NCBI GenBank assembly: GCA_964016985.1 | Contig: OZ024828.1 | Coordinates: forward strand, 81,824,033-81,888,032 | Length of the DNA: 64,000 nucleotides | Origin: Anodontia alba | Taxonomy: Eukaryota > Mollusca > Bivalvia > Lucinida > Lucinidae | Direction of reading: 5' to 3' | Shown: piece by piece, positions 10,725 to 21,409 of the stretch | Position numbering within the stretch: the stretch's first letter is position 1 | Layout of the letters: every line of letters begins with the position of its first letter | The notes under the pieces: generated by a model | What the model was told of the DNA's origin: nothing | Database searches by the model: none | The model's input: the letters and a program-made list of their open reading frames with translations, nothing else | Translations under genes and position numbers: made by a program

Positions 10725-10830
10725 TTTTTATTTTCTTGACAAAACCATATTTTGTGAGTACTCTTTAGAAGTACTTCATTGAGGTGCTTCTGATGAGTAC
10801 CCACAGTGTATGTTTTCATTGAGAAATAAG
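10725..10830 (+). mobile_element. P-family core-2 MITE
   Basis: Arms 'tttgtgagtactctttagaa' and 'ttctgatgagtacccacagt' around GTACTTCATTGAGGTGC, ending 'tatgttttcattgagaaata'. Confidence 0.7.
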
Positions 10831-10835
10831 AAAAC

Positions 10836-11062
10836 TATTATGGTAAATGTCCTAAAATTTTGAACACTTTATTCTTATATTCTGGCCTAAATTATGCTTC
10901 TTATGCACTTGTTTCTTAAAATACTTAGTGGAATGGCAAACAGTGTAGACCCTGATCAGACTGCTCCTTCAGGAGCAGTCTGATCTGGGTCTGCACTGTT
11001 TGCATGTGTCATTTTATCAGAAACTTTGGTGTTAGAATTTTTAGGACATTTACCGTAACATA
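10836..11062 (+). mobile_element. R-family MITE (core-1 hairpin)
   Basis: Ends TATTATGGTAAATGTCCTAA and TTAGGACATTTACCGTAACA are inverted repeats. The centre is AACAGTGTAGACCCTGATCA with an ACTGCTCCTTCAGGAGCAGT inner stem. The termini are not TTAA-CCC and differ from every other core-1 family here. Confidence 0.75.
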
Positions 11063-11142
11063 TTTTGAATGAAAAAAGTGGCTTATCTGGAGATTTGGTC
11101 TTCATGATTTGCCCCTCATCCAGCAGATACATCATTATGTAT

Positions 11143-11357
11143 TAACCCATTAAAGACTGAATAAACTCTCCCACAATATATATTGGAAGAGCCCATTTTC
11201 GATTTTAGGTATGTCAAGCTATATGATGTAGATACATGTATTCCTAAAGAAAACTGGTTGAACTATTTGCAAACTGTGGAGACCCTGCGGCGTCTGATCT
11301 AGGTCTGCACTGTTTGCCAGTTACCCGTTCAGGGGTCTCCAGTCTTCAATAGGTTAA
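11143..11357 (+). mobile_element. G-family MITE (core-1 variant), TTAA-flanked
   Basis: TTAACCCATTAAAGACTGAA ... CAGTCTTCAATAGGTTAA. The diagnostic 'tatatattggaagagccc' lies near the left. The core has lost part of its left arm ('gagaccctgcggcgtctga'). Confidence 0.85.
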
Positions 11358-11439
11358 ATTGTAAAATTGTACATGTTCAGATTTTAGTAGAAGTATTGTG
11401 AAAATTGTGTCCATGATACATGTATCCTGTTATGAAGTA

Positions 11440-11663
11440 CCATATTTACCCTAAGTAATGGGACACCTTATCTACTTACCATACTTCTAAAATTTGAAAT
11501 ACTTGATTATAGTCCATTCTACTACCCATTGATGTGTCTAAAATATTGCTGTATGAATGGCAAACAGTGTAGACCCAGATCAGACCCTGCATTCTGTGGT
11601 ATCTGATCTGGGTCCACACTGTTTGTAAAGGCCTATCTGTCCCAATACATAGAGATATTACAG
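11440..11663 (+). mobile_element. H-family MITE (core-1 hairpin)
   Basis: TA | CCATATTTACCCTAAGTAAT at the left. The core is AACAGTGTAGACCCAGATCA with a decayed inner stem. The right end is diverged ('tgtcccaatacatagagata'). Confidence 0.85.
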
Positions 11664-11884
11664 TACTAAAAAGCAAGTCTAGACCTTTCAGTTGGCAATT
11701 ACTAGATAACAGTTCTTTTTAAGCTGTAACACTTATATTGATCTCTGTAACACCTCTATTTATCTCCCTGTTTACAAATTTCAACACAGATTGAATCAGG
11801 TTGTCTGAAAGAAAATTTCATATTTCAAATGCAAAACAGCATATACCTTAGCCAGTCTGCAGTGTTAGAGATAGGGTAACTACC

Positions 11885-12128
11885 TTAACCCTTAAAGCGC
11901 CAAGAAAAACTGCATCTGAAAATGTTGTCTGTTTATGTTGTCTGCTGAATATTCTTGCAGACTTTTCAAACCTATTTTTGCATACCAGCAAACAGTATGG
12001 ACTCACATCAGACTGCTCCTAAAGAGCAGTCTGATCTGGGTCCACACTGTTTGCCAAAATGACTTTTAAAATCACAAGCAGATGACAAAGCAGACGACAA
12101 TAGTTGTGACTGGGGCTTTAAGGGTTAA
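11885..12128 (+). mobile_element. D-family MITE (core-1 hairpin), TTAA-flanked
   Basis: TTAACCCTTAAAGCGCCAAG ... GGGGCTTTAAGGGTTAA. The core has ACTGCTCCTAAAGAGCAGT as inner stem. Subterminal 'gttgtctgctgaatattct' and 'agcagacgacaatagttgt' are inverted partners. Confidence 0.9.
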
Positions 12129-12164
12129 TCTTTATCTTTAGAAGTGTCCGGGAGCACTTCTGAT

Positions 12165-12325
12165 ATTGGATCATAAGAACCCAGGTTAGAATCACACTAG
12201 AGGCAGAATTCAAGTCATGACTGTTTGGCACTTAATTGCACAGAGACTTGCATTATCATCCTCCATCATCTCGATAGGGCTTACATATTGTTGTAAGGGA
12301 TGTAAAACACTAAACATTCAAAACT
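12165..12325 (+). mobile_element. SINE family 3, 5'-truncated
   Basis: Shares AGAGGCAGAATTCAAGTCAT and the tail 'cttacatattgttgtaag' with the copy at 3047. The A box region is missing and the B-box area is degraded ('aggttagaatcac'). A core-2 scrap lies just upstream (12135-12160). Confidence 0.6.
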
Positions 12326-12328
12326 TTA

Positions 12329-12491
12329 AGGTTTAGCATGCTGGGTAAAATTTTTCAGCTGATGACATATTGAAATATTTTTCTCTCCAATAGAGACAGT
12401 TTGCATGAAATGTCAAATCCTGTTATTTGGGAAAAATGATAAAAATCAATTTGTTGTCTGCTGAATTAGCTCAAAGAGTGGAAAAGGTTAA
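12329..12491 (-). mobile_element. I-family MITE
   Basis: GTTTAGCATGCTGGGTAAAA at the left and GAGTGGAAAAGGTTAA at the right. Central arms around TCTCCAATAGAGA are shortened. Confidence 0.75.
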
Positions 12492-12493
12492 AT

Positions 12494-13269
12494 ACCTAGA
12501 TTTTTTGCTAATATTCTGAAGACCAGATTGTCACCTTTTCCTATAATATGGTTCTTCCAATTCTGGGACAAACCCATGAATTATTGAATGGTATCTATTG
12601 ATATCTCAGATTTCTTTGAAACAAGAATGTGTTTGCTCATAGGAAATCAATGTTGCTGAGGTAGCAGATTAAACTGATAAAGATTTGATGAATATACCTC
12701 TTGAAATGAAATGTACTGTGTCAGGCAAGATCAAAGAAGTTAACCACTGTCATTCCTACAGATGTGAAATTGCTAAATAAAATGTTTGACCAGTTTAATT
12801 TACTTCCATGAACCAGGCAAGGCTTGATTTTAGGAAGATGAGCTTTGTTATACTCAGGCAAACTGTATTTATGGGTGGGGTTTACTCCCGGGGTTTGCTG
12901 TTTTTACGCAGTCCGTTCCGTCTGTATGTCATCCATCAGACTTTCATTAGGTTTTGGTTTCTGCTTCTTATCTTGCTAAAAAATCAAAGGAATCTTTTCA
13001 TATTTTGCATAAATGTTGATATTGATGAGATATTGTTGTTAAAGGAAAATAAGGGCCCAGGGTTTAATTCCTTTAGAGTTATTTCCCTTTGTTATTCTTG
13101 AAAAGTTGCTTTGGAATGAATCTGTATACTACATACATGGTGAAATCCACATCTCAAAGTACATGTATTTGTTGAAGCAATCTTATATTTTGCAGACTTA
13201 TTACAGACATATTTAACATGTGCATGTATGATGCTGAAAAAAATCATTTTTGTCAGAAAGACAGCTTTT
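12494..13269. other. No recognised gene; possible old repeat
   Basis: A 97-codon frame at 12808-13101 (+) has no motif or composition that supports it as a gene. Sequence near 13193-13245 ('attacagacatatttaacat') is repeated near 13588-13640, so the C element between them split a diverged direct repeat. Confidence 0.4.
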
Positions 13270-13483
13270 TTAACCCTTGTCATGCTGAATAAATTAAGAT
13301 GCCACTCCCACTTCTAATTTTCAGCCAATCAGATCACTTGATATAGATTATTCATATAAATTCACATACTGAATTGCAAACAGTGCAGATCCAGATCAGT
13401 TGGCTTCTTCAGAAGCCAACTGATCTGTATCTACACTGTTTGCAATGGCAGGACATATCCGGGTTCAGCAGGACAAGGGTTAA
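13270..13483 (-). mobile_element. C-family MITE, TTAA-flanked
   Basis: Reverse orientation: TTAACCCTTGTCATGCTGAA ... TTCAGCAGGACAAGGGTTAA, both TTAA intact. The core hairpin inner stem TTGGCTTCTTCAGAAGCCAA is perfect. Confidence 0.92.
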
Positions 13484-13802
13484 CAGCCAATTTTTTTTAT
13501 TATTCTTATTCTTGACTACTGGTTTTGGTATGGTCTGAGATAGTGCATGCATGAAGCAAAGTATTTATTGGCATAGTCTGGTACTTTGCAGTCTCATTAC
13601 AGACATATTGAACATGTGCATGAGGGACTTTAATGCTGAAAAATTATTTTCTTCCATGCTGGGGTATCTTCTAAGCACTGCTTATTGACACTTCTTGTGT
13701 TATGGATGTTTATGGATGTTTTGCTATTTCAAACATTAACCCTTTAACCCCTGTACATTTGGACATGTTCACTGCTGCAAACAGGACTGTCTGTCAAAAA
13801 TT

Positions 13803-14085
13803 CATCACGAAAACAGGCTTATATAATATTGACCCCCTTAAACCCCACTTTTATATAGTAAAACTGGGGTTTACAGGGGTATGCATTTATATTTTTCTTA
13901 TTTCTGCTCAAAAAATAGATTGTGGATACTTGTTAGAACTGCCTTGCCGATGCGGTTCTAACGAGTACACACAATATATGTTTTGAGCTGAAATATGACA
14001 AATTTCAGATTTTTTTTTATCTGAAAACTTTATGTTTTTGGAGGTAAAATTTTCCATATATTTGAATAGGTGTGTTTTTGTAATG
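13803..14085 (+). mobile_element. A-family MITE (core-2 hairpin)
   Basis: CATCACGAAAACAGGCTTAT ... AATAGGTGTGTTTTTGTAATG. Hairpin GTTAGAACTGCCTTGCCGAT with GCGGTTCTAACGAGTAC. The 'ccccacttttatatagtaaa' segment is well preserved. Confidence 0.9.
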
Positions 14086-14505
14086 TGCAAACAGAATAGC
14101 AAATAATGCAGATCCTGACAAGATAGCTGATCTGAATCTGCACTAATTGGGCAGAAATCTTTGTTTGTTTGTTGAGCTGGAAAGGTAAAGTGGGACTACC
14201 TGTATTTTAAAAATTTGAAAATTGTGTTCTTAGATTAAGTTACTCCTGGACACTGCAAGACATTTTACAATCAATAAATGCAACAAGGATATATTGACAG
14301 TTATATCTAATTGCTAACTTTAATGCCAGTAAAGCCAGGTTTAAACCCCCCAAACAGCTGTGCTATCGACCTTTCCAAGGAATATTTCTGTTGCAGTTTG
14401 CTTCTTGTTTGTTCATTCTGTTTTCAATGGAGTGCTGCTTTTGTGATGTTATGTAATTTACACCTTATTAGGTGCTGTGTTCTGCGATTGTGGCATTTCC
14501 TGGGC
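14086..14505. other. Core-1 scrap and unassigned sequence
   Basis: At 14100-14150 a decayed core-1 hairpin ('atgcagatcctgaca', 'gaatctgcacta') is visible. The rest, including a 68-codon frame at 14311, is not recognised. Confidence 0.35.
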
Positions 14506-14703
14506 TTCTCATGCTGAATAAATTAAGATGCCATGCCCACTTCCAATTTTCAGCCAATCAGATTACTTGATCTGTGGGTTTTTGACAGAGATTCACATAT
14601 TTAATGACAAACAGTGCAGATCCAGATCAGTTGGCTTCTTCAGAACTGTTTCTGCACTGTTTGCTAAGACGGGACATGTCTTGTTCAGCAAGAGAAAGGT
14701 TAC
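14506..14703 (-). mobile_element. C-family MITE, internally deleted
   Basis: 'tcatgctgaataaattaaga' to CAAGAGAAAGGTTA in reverse orientation. Part of the second core arm is deleted after TTGGCTTCTTCAGAA. Confidence 0.75.
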
Positions 14704-14715
14704 GGTATCCTTTTA

Positions 14716-14995
14716 TGCCCCCCATTTCAAAGAAGTTGGAGGGGCATATTGCTTCTGGGTCATTTGTCAATTCATTCATCTGTCTATCTGTCAGTCTGTC
14801 CATTCATCATGCTTATTTTGTCAGCAAGATATCTCTGTCTCTAAAAGTGTTTGAGCTAGAACCTTGAAATTTGGTATTCTGATTGGGGAAGATGATTAGA
14901 TTACCAGACTAACCTTTCAACAAAGTCCGAAAATTAAGCCAGAGTTATGACATTTTGTAGGGACAAGCATGTACTTGTGGGTATGATATTTTACA
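14716..14995 (+). repeat. Dispersed repeat of the TATGCCCCCC type
   Basis: TATGCCCCCCATTTCAAAGA, then 'ggcatattgcttctgg', a run of GTC/CTGTCTATCTGT motifs, 'cagcaagatatctctgtct' and 'accttgaaatttgg'. I recognise this layout from bivalve genomes. It is non-coding, and overlapping frames of 87-108 codons are incidental. Confidence 0.6.
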
Positions 14996-15037
14996 AACAC
15001 ACATTTCTAGTTTCAGAAATTAGCTAAGGTTAGGAAT

Positions 15038-15250
15038 TTAACCCTTGTCCTGCTGAACCCGGATATACCCTGCCTTTGCAAACAGTGTAGATCCAGTTCA
15101 GTTAGCTTCTAAGAAGCCAACTGATCTGGATCTACACTGTTTGCCATTCAGTATGTGAATTTATATCAACAATCTGGATCGACTAATCTGATAGGCTGAA
15201 AATTTGAAAAGGGCGTGGTATCTTAATTTATTCAGCAGGACAAGGGTTAA
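15038..15250 (+). mobile_element. C-family MITE, TTAA-flanked
   Basis: TTAACCCTTGTCCTGCTGAA ... TTCAGCAGGACAAGGGTTAA, termini perfect. Core hairpin present with one deleted base in the inner stem. Confidence 0.92.
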
Positions 15251-15344
15251 CAATTAGACATATAGAGGAAAAATGGTAAGTGTAGGTTGAAAATATTATT
15301 CCTGCACCAGAGACGTTTTGGTCAGCTAGGCCTCATCATGGTGC

Positions 15345-15530
15345 TTAACCCATTTAAGTTTGGAGATGCCAAAAAGGGTAATTGGCAAACAGTGCAGACC
15401 CAGATCAGATGCCACAGAGTGTGGCATCTAATCAGAGTCTCCACTATGCAAATAGTTTAGCCATTTGTCTCTAGAAATGTCTAAATCACATAGCCTGACA
15501 TACCCCAAACTGAAATTCAACTCTTCGATT
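15345..15530 (-). mobile_element. G-family MITE, truncated
   Basis: TTAACCCATTTAAGTTTGGA with core AACAGTGCAGACCCAGATCA and inner stem ATGCCACAGAGTGTGGCAT, then 'cctgacataccccaaactga', the reversed G left half. The distal end is missing. Confidence 0.75.
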
Positions 15531-15576
15531 ATGCTATTTGTTCATCACACACCAGTGTGAACGCACTGTCTGCCAT

Positions 15577-15627
15577 TACGTTATTGTAAATGACATCACA
15601 TGTAAGTGATGTCATGTAACGTTATTT
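15577..15627. repeat. Short inverted repeat
   Basis: 'attgtaaatgacatcac' and 'gtgatgtcatgtaacgtta' pair around ATGTAA. A stand-alone hairpin, not clearly part of a named family. Confidence 0.6.
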
Positions 15628-15737
15628 TGTCACACGCAAATTATGTAGGAGATATTACTCAAGAATCATGCCAAGTATTGATAACATACATCAAAAAATA
15701 AAAAAAAAAGTTTTGAGGCAGTGATCAGTTATTTTTG

Positions 15738-15886
15738 ACTAACCCTTGTATTATGTTTTATAGAAATTCCTGTAGTTAGTGCAAACAGTGTAGACCCTGA
15801 TAGATGCTGCATTCTACCAATTCTGATCTGGATCTGCATTCTTTGCCAGTTAGCCTTATGGAGATTTCCAGACTAAAACTGGTTAA
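15738..15886 (+). mobile_element. G-like MITE fragment (core-1)
   Basis: AACAGTGTAGACCCTGATAG, 'gatctggatctgcattct' and the G-type right half 'ggagatttccagactaaaac' up to TGGTTAA. The left half is lost. Confidence 0.6.
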
Positions 15887-16197
15887 TGCCTAAGAAATTT
15901 TTTAGCTATTGTCATGCTTTGACTATATTTTCCCTCATAACATATCTTTGATTGAAGAGTTATGAACTTATAAGGATGTTTAAGTTACTACATTTGGTTA
16001 ATACTCATAGCATTGAAAATCTGAATAAACATTGAGAAAAAGGAATGATCTAGATTTTAATAGTTGTCTGTTTACTGTCAAGCTGCTATCTATTTGTCTG
16101 CGTGTCTGAAATTTTATAACATACCATTAATCAGGGGGATTTTGGTAGGTTTATATTGCTAAACTTACTGATAAAATAAATAGCAAGTCAAGAACAT
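15887..16197. other. No recognised feature
   Basis: AT-rich sequence without a supported frame or repeat. Confidence 0.35.
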
Positions 16198-16335
16198 ATT
16201 ACCATATTTACAAAAAGTATTGGGGCAGACAGGCATGGGCAAATGACGTAAACCCGGATCAGACACCACAAAATGTGGCAGCTGATTAAGGATCATTTGC
16301 CCTGCAGGTTTTAGACACATATATCACTCATTCAG
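16198..16335 (-). mobile_element. H-family MITE, 3'-truncated
   Basis: 'taccatatttacaaaaagta' then AAACCCGGATCAGACACCAC and the partner 'gatcatttgcc', i.e. an H element with a decayed core. The closing end is absent. Confidence 0.6.
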
Positions 16336-16545
16336 ATGCAAATGAATTTGAACTTCTTTCCTCTTCTACTTCGACGGACTAGCATATTTAACAAAAGGAA
16401 CTGCAGATAAGCTTATTGTTCTGTTGGATATACAGTTTAAAAGTCTGTCCCTTATTCTTATCTGAGTATTTTTTTGCTTGACAAAAAGTGGAATAGAATC
16501 GCTTTTATGATGAGAAACATCCTTAAACCATCTTTGAAGTTCAAT

Positions 16546-17004
16546 TTAACCCTTGTTATTCTGAATAAATTAAGATGCCATGCCTACTTCTAATTGCCAG
16601 CCAATCAGATTGCTTGATCTAGGTTGTTGATACAAATTCACAATCTAAATGATCAACAGTGCAGATCCAGATCAGTTGACTGCTGAAGAAGCCAACTGAT
16701 CTGGGCTCAGTTGTTCAAAGCTAACGATTGTCGTTAGTTAATGATTCGTTAAAATTTACATTGAGTGATACGCAAATATGCTGAAATTTTTTGCTGAAAA
16801 AATGTGAGTAGCTTTTGCACTGCAAAAGCTACTCACATTTTTTCAGCAAAAAATATCAGAATATTGTATATTGAATCTGCTAAAATAGTTAACAAAATGA
16901 CCCTTAACGAGCTCATTAAGCTAACGATGCTTTGAACAACTGGTTCCTGGATGACACTGTTTGCAAAGACAAGGCACAGCTGGGTTCAGTAGGCCCAGGG
17001 TTAA
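16546..17004 (-). mobile_element. C-family MITE split by a B MITE
   Basis: TTAACCCTTGTTATTCTGAA begins a reversed C copy that is interrupted in the second core arm at about 16700 and resumes at about 16946 ('ctggatgacactgtttgc'), closing with GGGTTAA at 17001-17004. The interruption is exactly a complete B element. Confidence 0.85.
16703..16944 (+). mobile_element. B-family MITE nested in a C MITE
   Basis: GGGCTCAGTTGTTCAAAGC ... GCTTTGAACAACTGG with the TTTTTGCTGAAAAAATGTGA hairpin. The host sequence resumes with at most a few duplicated bases. B is therefore younger than this C insertion. Confidence 0.88.
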
Positions 17005-17029
17005 GTATTTTTGGGATAACTTTTTATCA

Positions 17030-17690
17030 TTTATCATGAACAGGCAATAAGAAGTCACCCCATACTTTGATGAAGTGTTGTTGTAGTTTAGTTTTGTCTC
17101 CTTTTGGAAGTGTCGAGCTATATATTTCAACTAAGAATTCTGCTCTGTGCTCTGCTTGTAGTAGGTGTGAGAGATACAGAACTCACTATCCTCCTTGAAC
17201 AGTCAAAAATATGAGTGAAGATACCCAGGCAATGCCACAGTCACAAAGCACAGCCTTCAGACAAATATACAGTTCTCAAGCTTTGGTTGTAAAGTGTATT
17301 GGTAGAGTTCTGCATCCTGGACCCCCCACCTTATATAGAAGTCATAACAGCTGTCCGTAAGTGGCATGTAGAGGCCATAAATTGTTGGCCCATACTTTAA
17401 TATAGTGTTGTTGTCATTAAATTTTCTGGACCTTTGGAACTGTCAAGGCTGTACAGTTTATCTGAATGCAGTGAATTCCATGTAAGGTGTTACTAGGAAG
17501 CATGAGGGATATTAATGGTCATTTTCATGAACAGTTCCTTTCAAACCAAGTCTGCTGTGTTTAAACTTTGACTGTGTCCATCTCTTCCTAAAGCCTCGCT
17601 TTCTTCAGATTATCTTGGAGTAGCCCAAGAATAGGTCCCAGTCATCAATTTGTATTATACAGCTTTCTCATTGAGATCTGTTGATCATAG
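17030..17690 (-). repeat. Diverged direct repeat, possibly protein-derived
   Basis: Sequence at about 17050-17130 ('ccatactttgatgaagtgtt') recurs about 338 bases later ('ccatactttaatatagtgtt'). On the minus strand the two copies translate to related strings around K-Y-G-x-T and N-N-N-T / D-N-N-T. A third related stretch lies at 57230-57300 (-). No complete frame remains. Confidence 0.4.
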
Positions 17691-17692
17691 AA

Positions 17693-18142
17693 AACTAGAA
17701 ATGTGTCAGTATGACACTGATGCCCCCACCCAGGGCCATCCTATTCCACACGCAGGCATTTTGCAAAAAATTAAGTTGAAACTAGCCCCTCACCAATGAT
17801 ACCATAGTGATATTTTAGACACTTTTTGTATGTTTTCTTGGTGACATGTTATATATTATGACCCCTAGCCCCGCCTAGGGGCTTGACCCTGGGGCAACGG
17901 TACCATACATTAAAAGGTCTTGATGTAGGTAAGTGTCATACAAAGTTTCAACTTTCTAGCCCAGAAGGTATAAAAGTTATTAGCTGCAAGAGAAACGCGG
18001 ATGTAAATTTGCACCTAAACTTGCAGGTAAACTTGAACCTGGTTACGAATGTGACGTACGCACGTACGCACATACGTACGGACGTAACATCACGGCGAAA
18101 TGCTATATACCCCACTCCTGCCAAAGGCAGGTGGGGGCATAA
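17693..18142 (+). repeat. Dispersed clam repeat ending GGGGGCATAAAAA
   Basis: CTAGAAATGTGTCAGTATGA start, 'gatgcccccacc', 'gcccctagccccgcctaggg'-like middle, a run of CGTACG motifs at 18052-18085, and the end GTGGGGGCATAAAAAA. I recognise this layout from bivalve genomes. The 152-codon frame from 17883 crosses out of it into an A MITE and is not a gene. Confidence 0.65.
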
Positions 18143-18228
18143 AAAATCATATATGACGATAACCAGGAAAGGCCGCACTCGACAAGTTCACTTTCAAGAA
18201 CACACAAAAGAACAAAAATCAGAATCTT

Positions 18229-18509
18229 CATCACAAAAACAAGCCTATGTAATTTTAACCCCTCATAAACCCCACTTTTATATAGTAAAACTGGGGTTTA
18301 CAGGAGTATACATTATTTTTCATATTTTGCTAAAAACATAGATTGTGGGTACTTGTTAGAACTGCCTTGCTGAGGCAGTTCTAATGAGTACCCACAATCT
18401 GTGTTTTGAGAAGAAATATGAAAAAATATCAGAATTTTTTATCTGAAAATTTTCCTTTTTTTTTTTTGTAAAATTTTCAATGTATTTGAATAGACATGTT
18501 TTTGTAATG
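18229..18509 (+). mobile_element. A-family MITE (core-2 hairpin)
   Basis: CATCACAAAAACAAGCCTAT ... AATAGACATGTTTTTGTAATG. Hairpin GTTAGAACTGCCTTGCTGAG / GCAGTTCTAATGAGTACCCA. Confidence 0.9.
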
Positions 18510-18728
18510 TGGTTTCATTGACCCGCATCACAGGACAGCAGTATTTGCAGGATTGCATATGCCCAGGTTGTTCTATTGGACTTTCTGGGTATGTGGTTTT
18601 CTTATCTCTCTGCTGTGGCCCATTAGTATAGATTTTTCATTAATATTGGATACAGAACAAGACAGCAACAGGTTTCAGTTGCTATTGATTTGTGGGGGTA
18701 TTGTTTGACAGATTCAGGTGAAATTTAC

Positions 18729-18948
18729 ACCATAATAACCCTAAGTATTTGGACAGACAGGCCTGAGCAAACAGTATAGGCCCAGATCAGATGCTGCAGA
18801 ATGCAGAATCTGATTAGGGCCTACACTGTTTGTTACTCATCCAGCAATATTTTGGACACATCAACAGGTAACAAGAATCGACTTTTCCAAATTTTAGGAC
18901 AAGCATGGTAAGGAATTGAAGTGTCCCAATACTTAGGGTAAATATGGT
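18729..18948 (-). mobile_element. H-family MITE (core-1 hairpin)
   Basis: 'cataataaccctaagtattt' ... 'cttagggtaaatatgg'. Core AACAGTATAGGCCCAGATCA. The segment 'tttggacacatcaacaggta' in its right half is the sequence from which the 54-bp minisatellite at 27.7-29.8 kb appears to derive. Confidence 0.85.
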
Positions 18949-19232
18949 GGGCATGATTATTTGTTGGTTATAATGCATTTCTGTAGTTTCTTTGATTGAA
19001 CTAATGGGTCATAAATAATCAAGCAAAAATATTATGTGTGAGCAATAAACCCCTTGACTGTAACATGTGGACTGTACTTTACATTGCAGCATTGTGATGT
19101 AAAAATCTTCAGGGATTTTACTACAAACACAATAATAAAAGTTAAGGTACCCAGCAAAGGCCAGAATGATAAAACAGCATGTTACTGTGCACTGTGTGGC
19201 AAAACCATTGGGTCAAGTTGATTATAAGGTTT

Positions 19233-19265
<33 letters not shown>

Positions 19266-19689
19266 AATTGCCATCCATTATGATTTAATTTGGGCAGAAA
19301 TTGGGCTTCATCAATTTATGAAATGTTTTTCTTTTGCCAACCTGGCAGAAATACTTTCTGTACGCATTTTAAAAAAAGGAAACATACAAAGTCTTGAGTT
19401 AATCATGTTTATTTAAAGGTATCTGTCTTGTGAAATCTCGTATTCATAAATTGTTTTAAGCCCAAATTGACTGCAAGATGGACATCATATATACAAATAA
19501 TTGTAAATACACAGTCATGCTAAATAATGTTATGTGACATTTATGTACATGACAATGTTACTGTTGCCATGCAACAGCCCTGATGAGCTGAGCCAAACAC
19601 ATTAACACATATTTACATATTTTGCACCAACATCATTAATTTTATCTGTTTACCTATCTCTTCATCTCTTGTTCCAGGTATATTTTATA
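18949..19689. other. Unassigned AT-rich sequence with a 32-base T tract
   Basis: Contains poly-T at about 19230-19261. No gene or known repeat is recognised. Confidence 0.4.
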
Positions 19690-19773
<84 letters not shown>

Positions 19774-19776
19774 ATA
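19690..19776. repeat. (TC)n microsatellite
   Basis: About 43 CT/TC dinucleotides with two interruptions, followed by TATATATA. The minus-strand RERERE frame here is an artefact. Confidence 0.95.
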
Positions 19777-20027
19777 TATATAGATCATGTATCTGTTTGG
19801 GAAACTATTTATCACACATGTATCACACAAAGATGAGTTTCTGCAATCTAATACAGCAAATTTGACTGGGTTCCTTCTTAGCATATACATATTTTTAACA
19901 GTCAGAAACATATGTAATAATTGCTCATACCTGCAGGTCTTCCCATTTGTTTGTGTGTTACCTGGTATGTATTTGTACTGCTACATAGGTCTAGATAAGA
20001 GTGGGTGTAAGGTAAATAGTTTTAGTA

Positions 20028-20126
20028 TTTCTCAACGAAAACACATGTTGTGGGTACTCATTAGAAGCCCCTCAGTGAGGCACTTCTAATTAGTACCCAC
20101 AACATATGTTTGTGTCGAGAAATAAG
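20028..20126 (+). mobile_element. P-family core-2 MITE
   Basis: TTTCTCAACGAAAACACATG ... 'tatgtttgtgtcgagaaata'. Hairpin TTGTGGGTACTCATTAGAAG / CTTCTAATTAGTACCCACAA. Both outer ends are seen, so this is the best-preserved P copy. Confidence 0.85.
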
Positions 20127-20330
20127 TTTGTTTGTTTGTTTGTGTTGAGGTTTTATGGCCCAGTCAACCCAATGGAGTCATGTTGATCGCGGTCAGTTTA
20201 CCTAACCACACGTTTACTGGGCAGGCTTAGTCCTCTAAGCGGTTAACCAGTATTGTGCACATTCTTTCACCAGAAACTGACAACTGCCCTTCTTGAATCA
20301 GCGGAAGGGACAGAATGACCGTAGAAAATT
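20127..20330 (-). mobile_element. SINE of the 34953 family with target-site duplication
   Basis: Reverse orientation: TTTGTTTGTTTGTTTGTGTT tail first, then 'ttttatggcccagtcaaccc', ending in 'ggacagaatgaccgtag'. It is flanked by GAGAAATAAG at 20117-20126 and again at 20331-20340, so it landed in the right end of the P MITE. The tRNA-like head is missing. Confidence 0.88.
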
Positions 20331-20406
20331 GAGAAATAAGTAATATATAGATTCTTTTTTGTTGAAAAAAGCACTTTGTCAAGAGCTATAGTGCTATCTT
20401 TTACAA

Positions 20407-20649
20407 GGCCTAGATGTTCAAAGTGTCCTTAGCTTAACGAGCTCGTTAAGGGTCATTTCGTTAACTGTTTTAGCAGATTCAATATACAATATTCTGATAT
20501 TTTTTGCTGAAAAAATGTGAGTAGCTTTTGCAGTGCAAAAGCTACTCACATTTTTTCAGCAAAATATTTCAGCATATTTGCGTATCACTTGATGTAAATT
20601 TTAATGAATCGTTAATTAACGACATCATTAGCTTTGAACAACTGGGCCC
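20407..20649 (-). mobile_element. B-family MITE
   Basis: GGCCTAGATGTTCAAAGTGT ... TTTGAACAACTGGGCCC with the complete central hairpin, including GCTTTTGCAGTGCAAAAGC. Confidence 0.88.
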
Positions 20650-20658
20650 TGGGAGAAA

Positions 20659-20895
20659 TGAGCCACAACATCAGAAAACGTACCTTCGAAGGTGTGCGCC
20701 TAACGAAGAATTAGATCAGTCTGTGCATTTGTGCAGTCTGATCAGAATCTCCACTGTGCACATTTTGGATAACCAAGGATGCAAAGTATCTTCATGCAGA
20801 CAATGAAGATTTTGATCAGAATGATGCAGAATATGCAGGCTAATTTGAGTCTTTATTGGGTGCACATGTGAGAAGGTACATTTCCTCATGTCACA
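20659..20895 (+). mobile_element. L-family MITE
   Basis: Inverted ends ATGAGCCACAACATCAGAAA and 'cctcatgtcacag' with subterminal CGTACCTTCG / AAGGTAC. Inside is the L marker 'ttttggataaccaaggatgc' and short GATCAG-bearing inverted motifs. Other copies: 32046, 34081, 50536, 52095, 54913, 56606. Confidence 0.75.
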
Positions 20896-21409
20896 GCAAT
20901 TTTAGATGTTTTAGATCCAGTGTTTGTTAATAGTTCAAGCATAGGTATAAATATAACCTTATTGGGTGATCTGTGACTTCTGGTTTTAATTTTCTATCCA
21001 CCACAATACAGCTGGGAACCAGAAGCCTGCTGTTACTGGACAAGGTTACATTTTCATCTGTAGCTGATGTTCATGCTTTATTGAGCATGCAGAGTGAAAC
21101 AAGTCTCATGTGACATTGCACTAATTGCATAAAATTTATATTGTTGTATTATCTATGCGGTACAGAGTATAAAATATTGACAAATTAGTACAAACCGGTA
21201 CATGTATTTGTTTCATTTAGCTGCCCTATAGTTAAAGAAACAGAGTTTTGTTGCTAGCAAAGGCAAAAGTTGTGCTGTTCGAAAACATCAAACCACCTTT
21301 TTGATATTGACAGCTTTAAGATGGTAGTTTTGTTGCAGTGCATGGCCATCATATGTTGTATTTTTTTTTTTTTTTTTTTTAAGGTTTTATTTTTTATGTT
21401 TTTTTTTTG
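20896..21409. other. Unassigned sequence with T tracts
   Basis: Poly-T at about 21361-21380. No gene or repeat family is recognised. Confidence 0.35.

Noticed and set aside
12808..13101. 97-codon hydrophobic frame
   Set aside because: AT-rich sequence gives many Phe/Leu/Ile codons by chance. No start context or homology that I recognise.
14528..14867. 87- and 108-codon overlapping frames
   Set aside because: They span a C MITE remnant and the TATGCCCCCC dispersed repeat.
17883..18341. 152-codon frame
   Set aside because: Starts in one dispersed repeat and ends in an A MITE, so it cannot be one gene.
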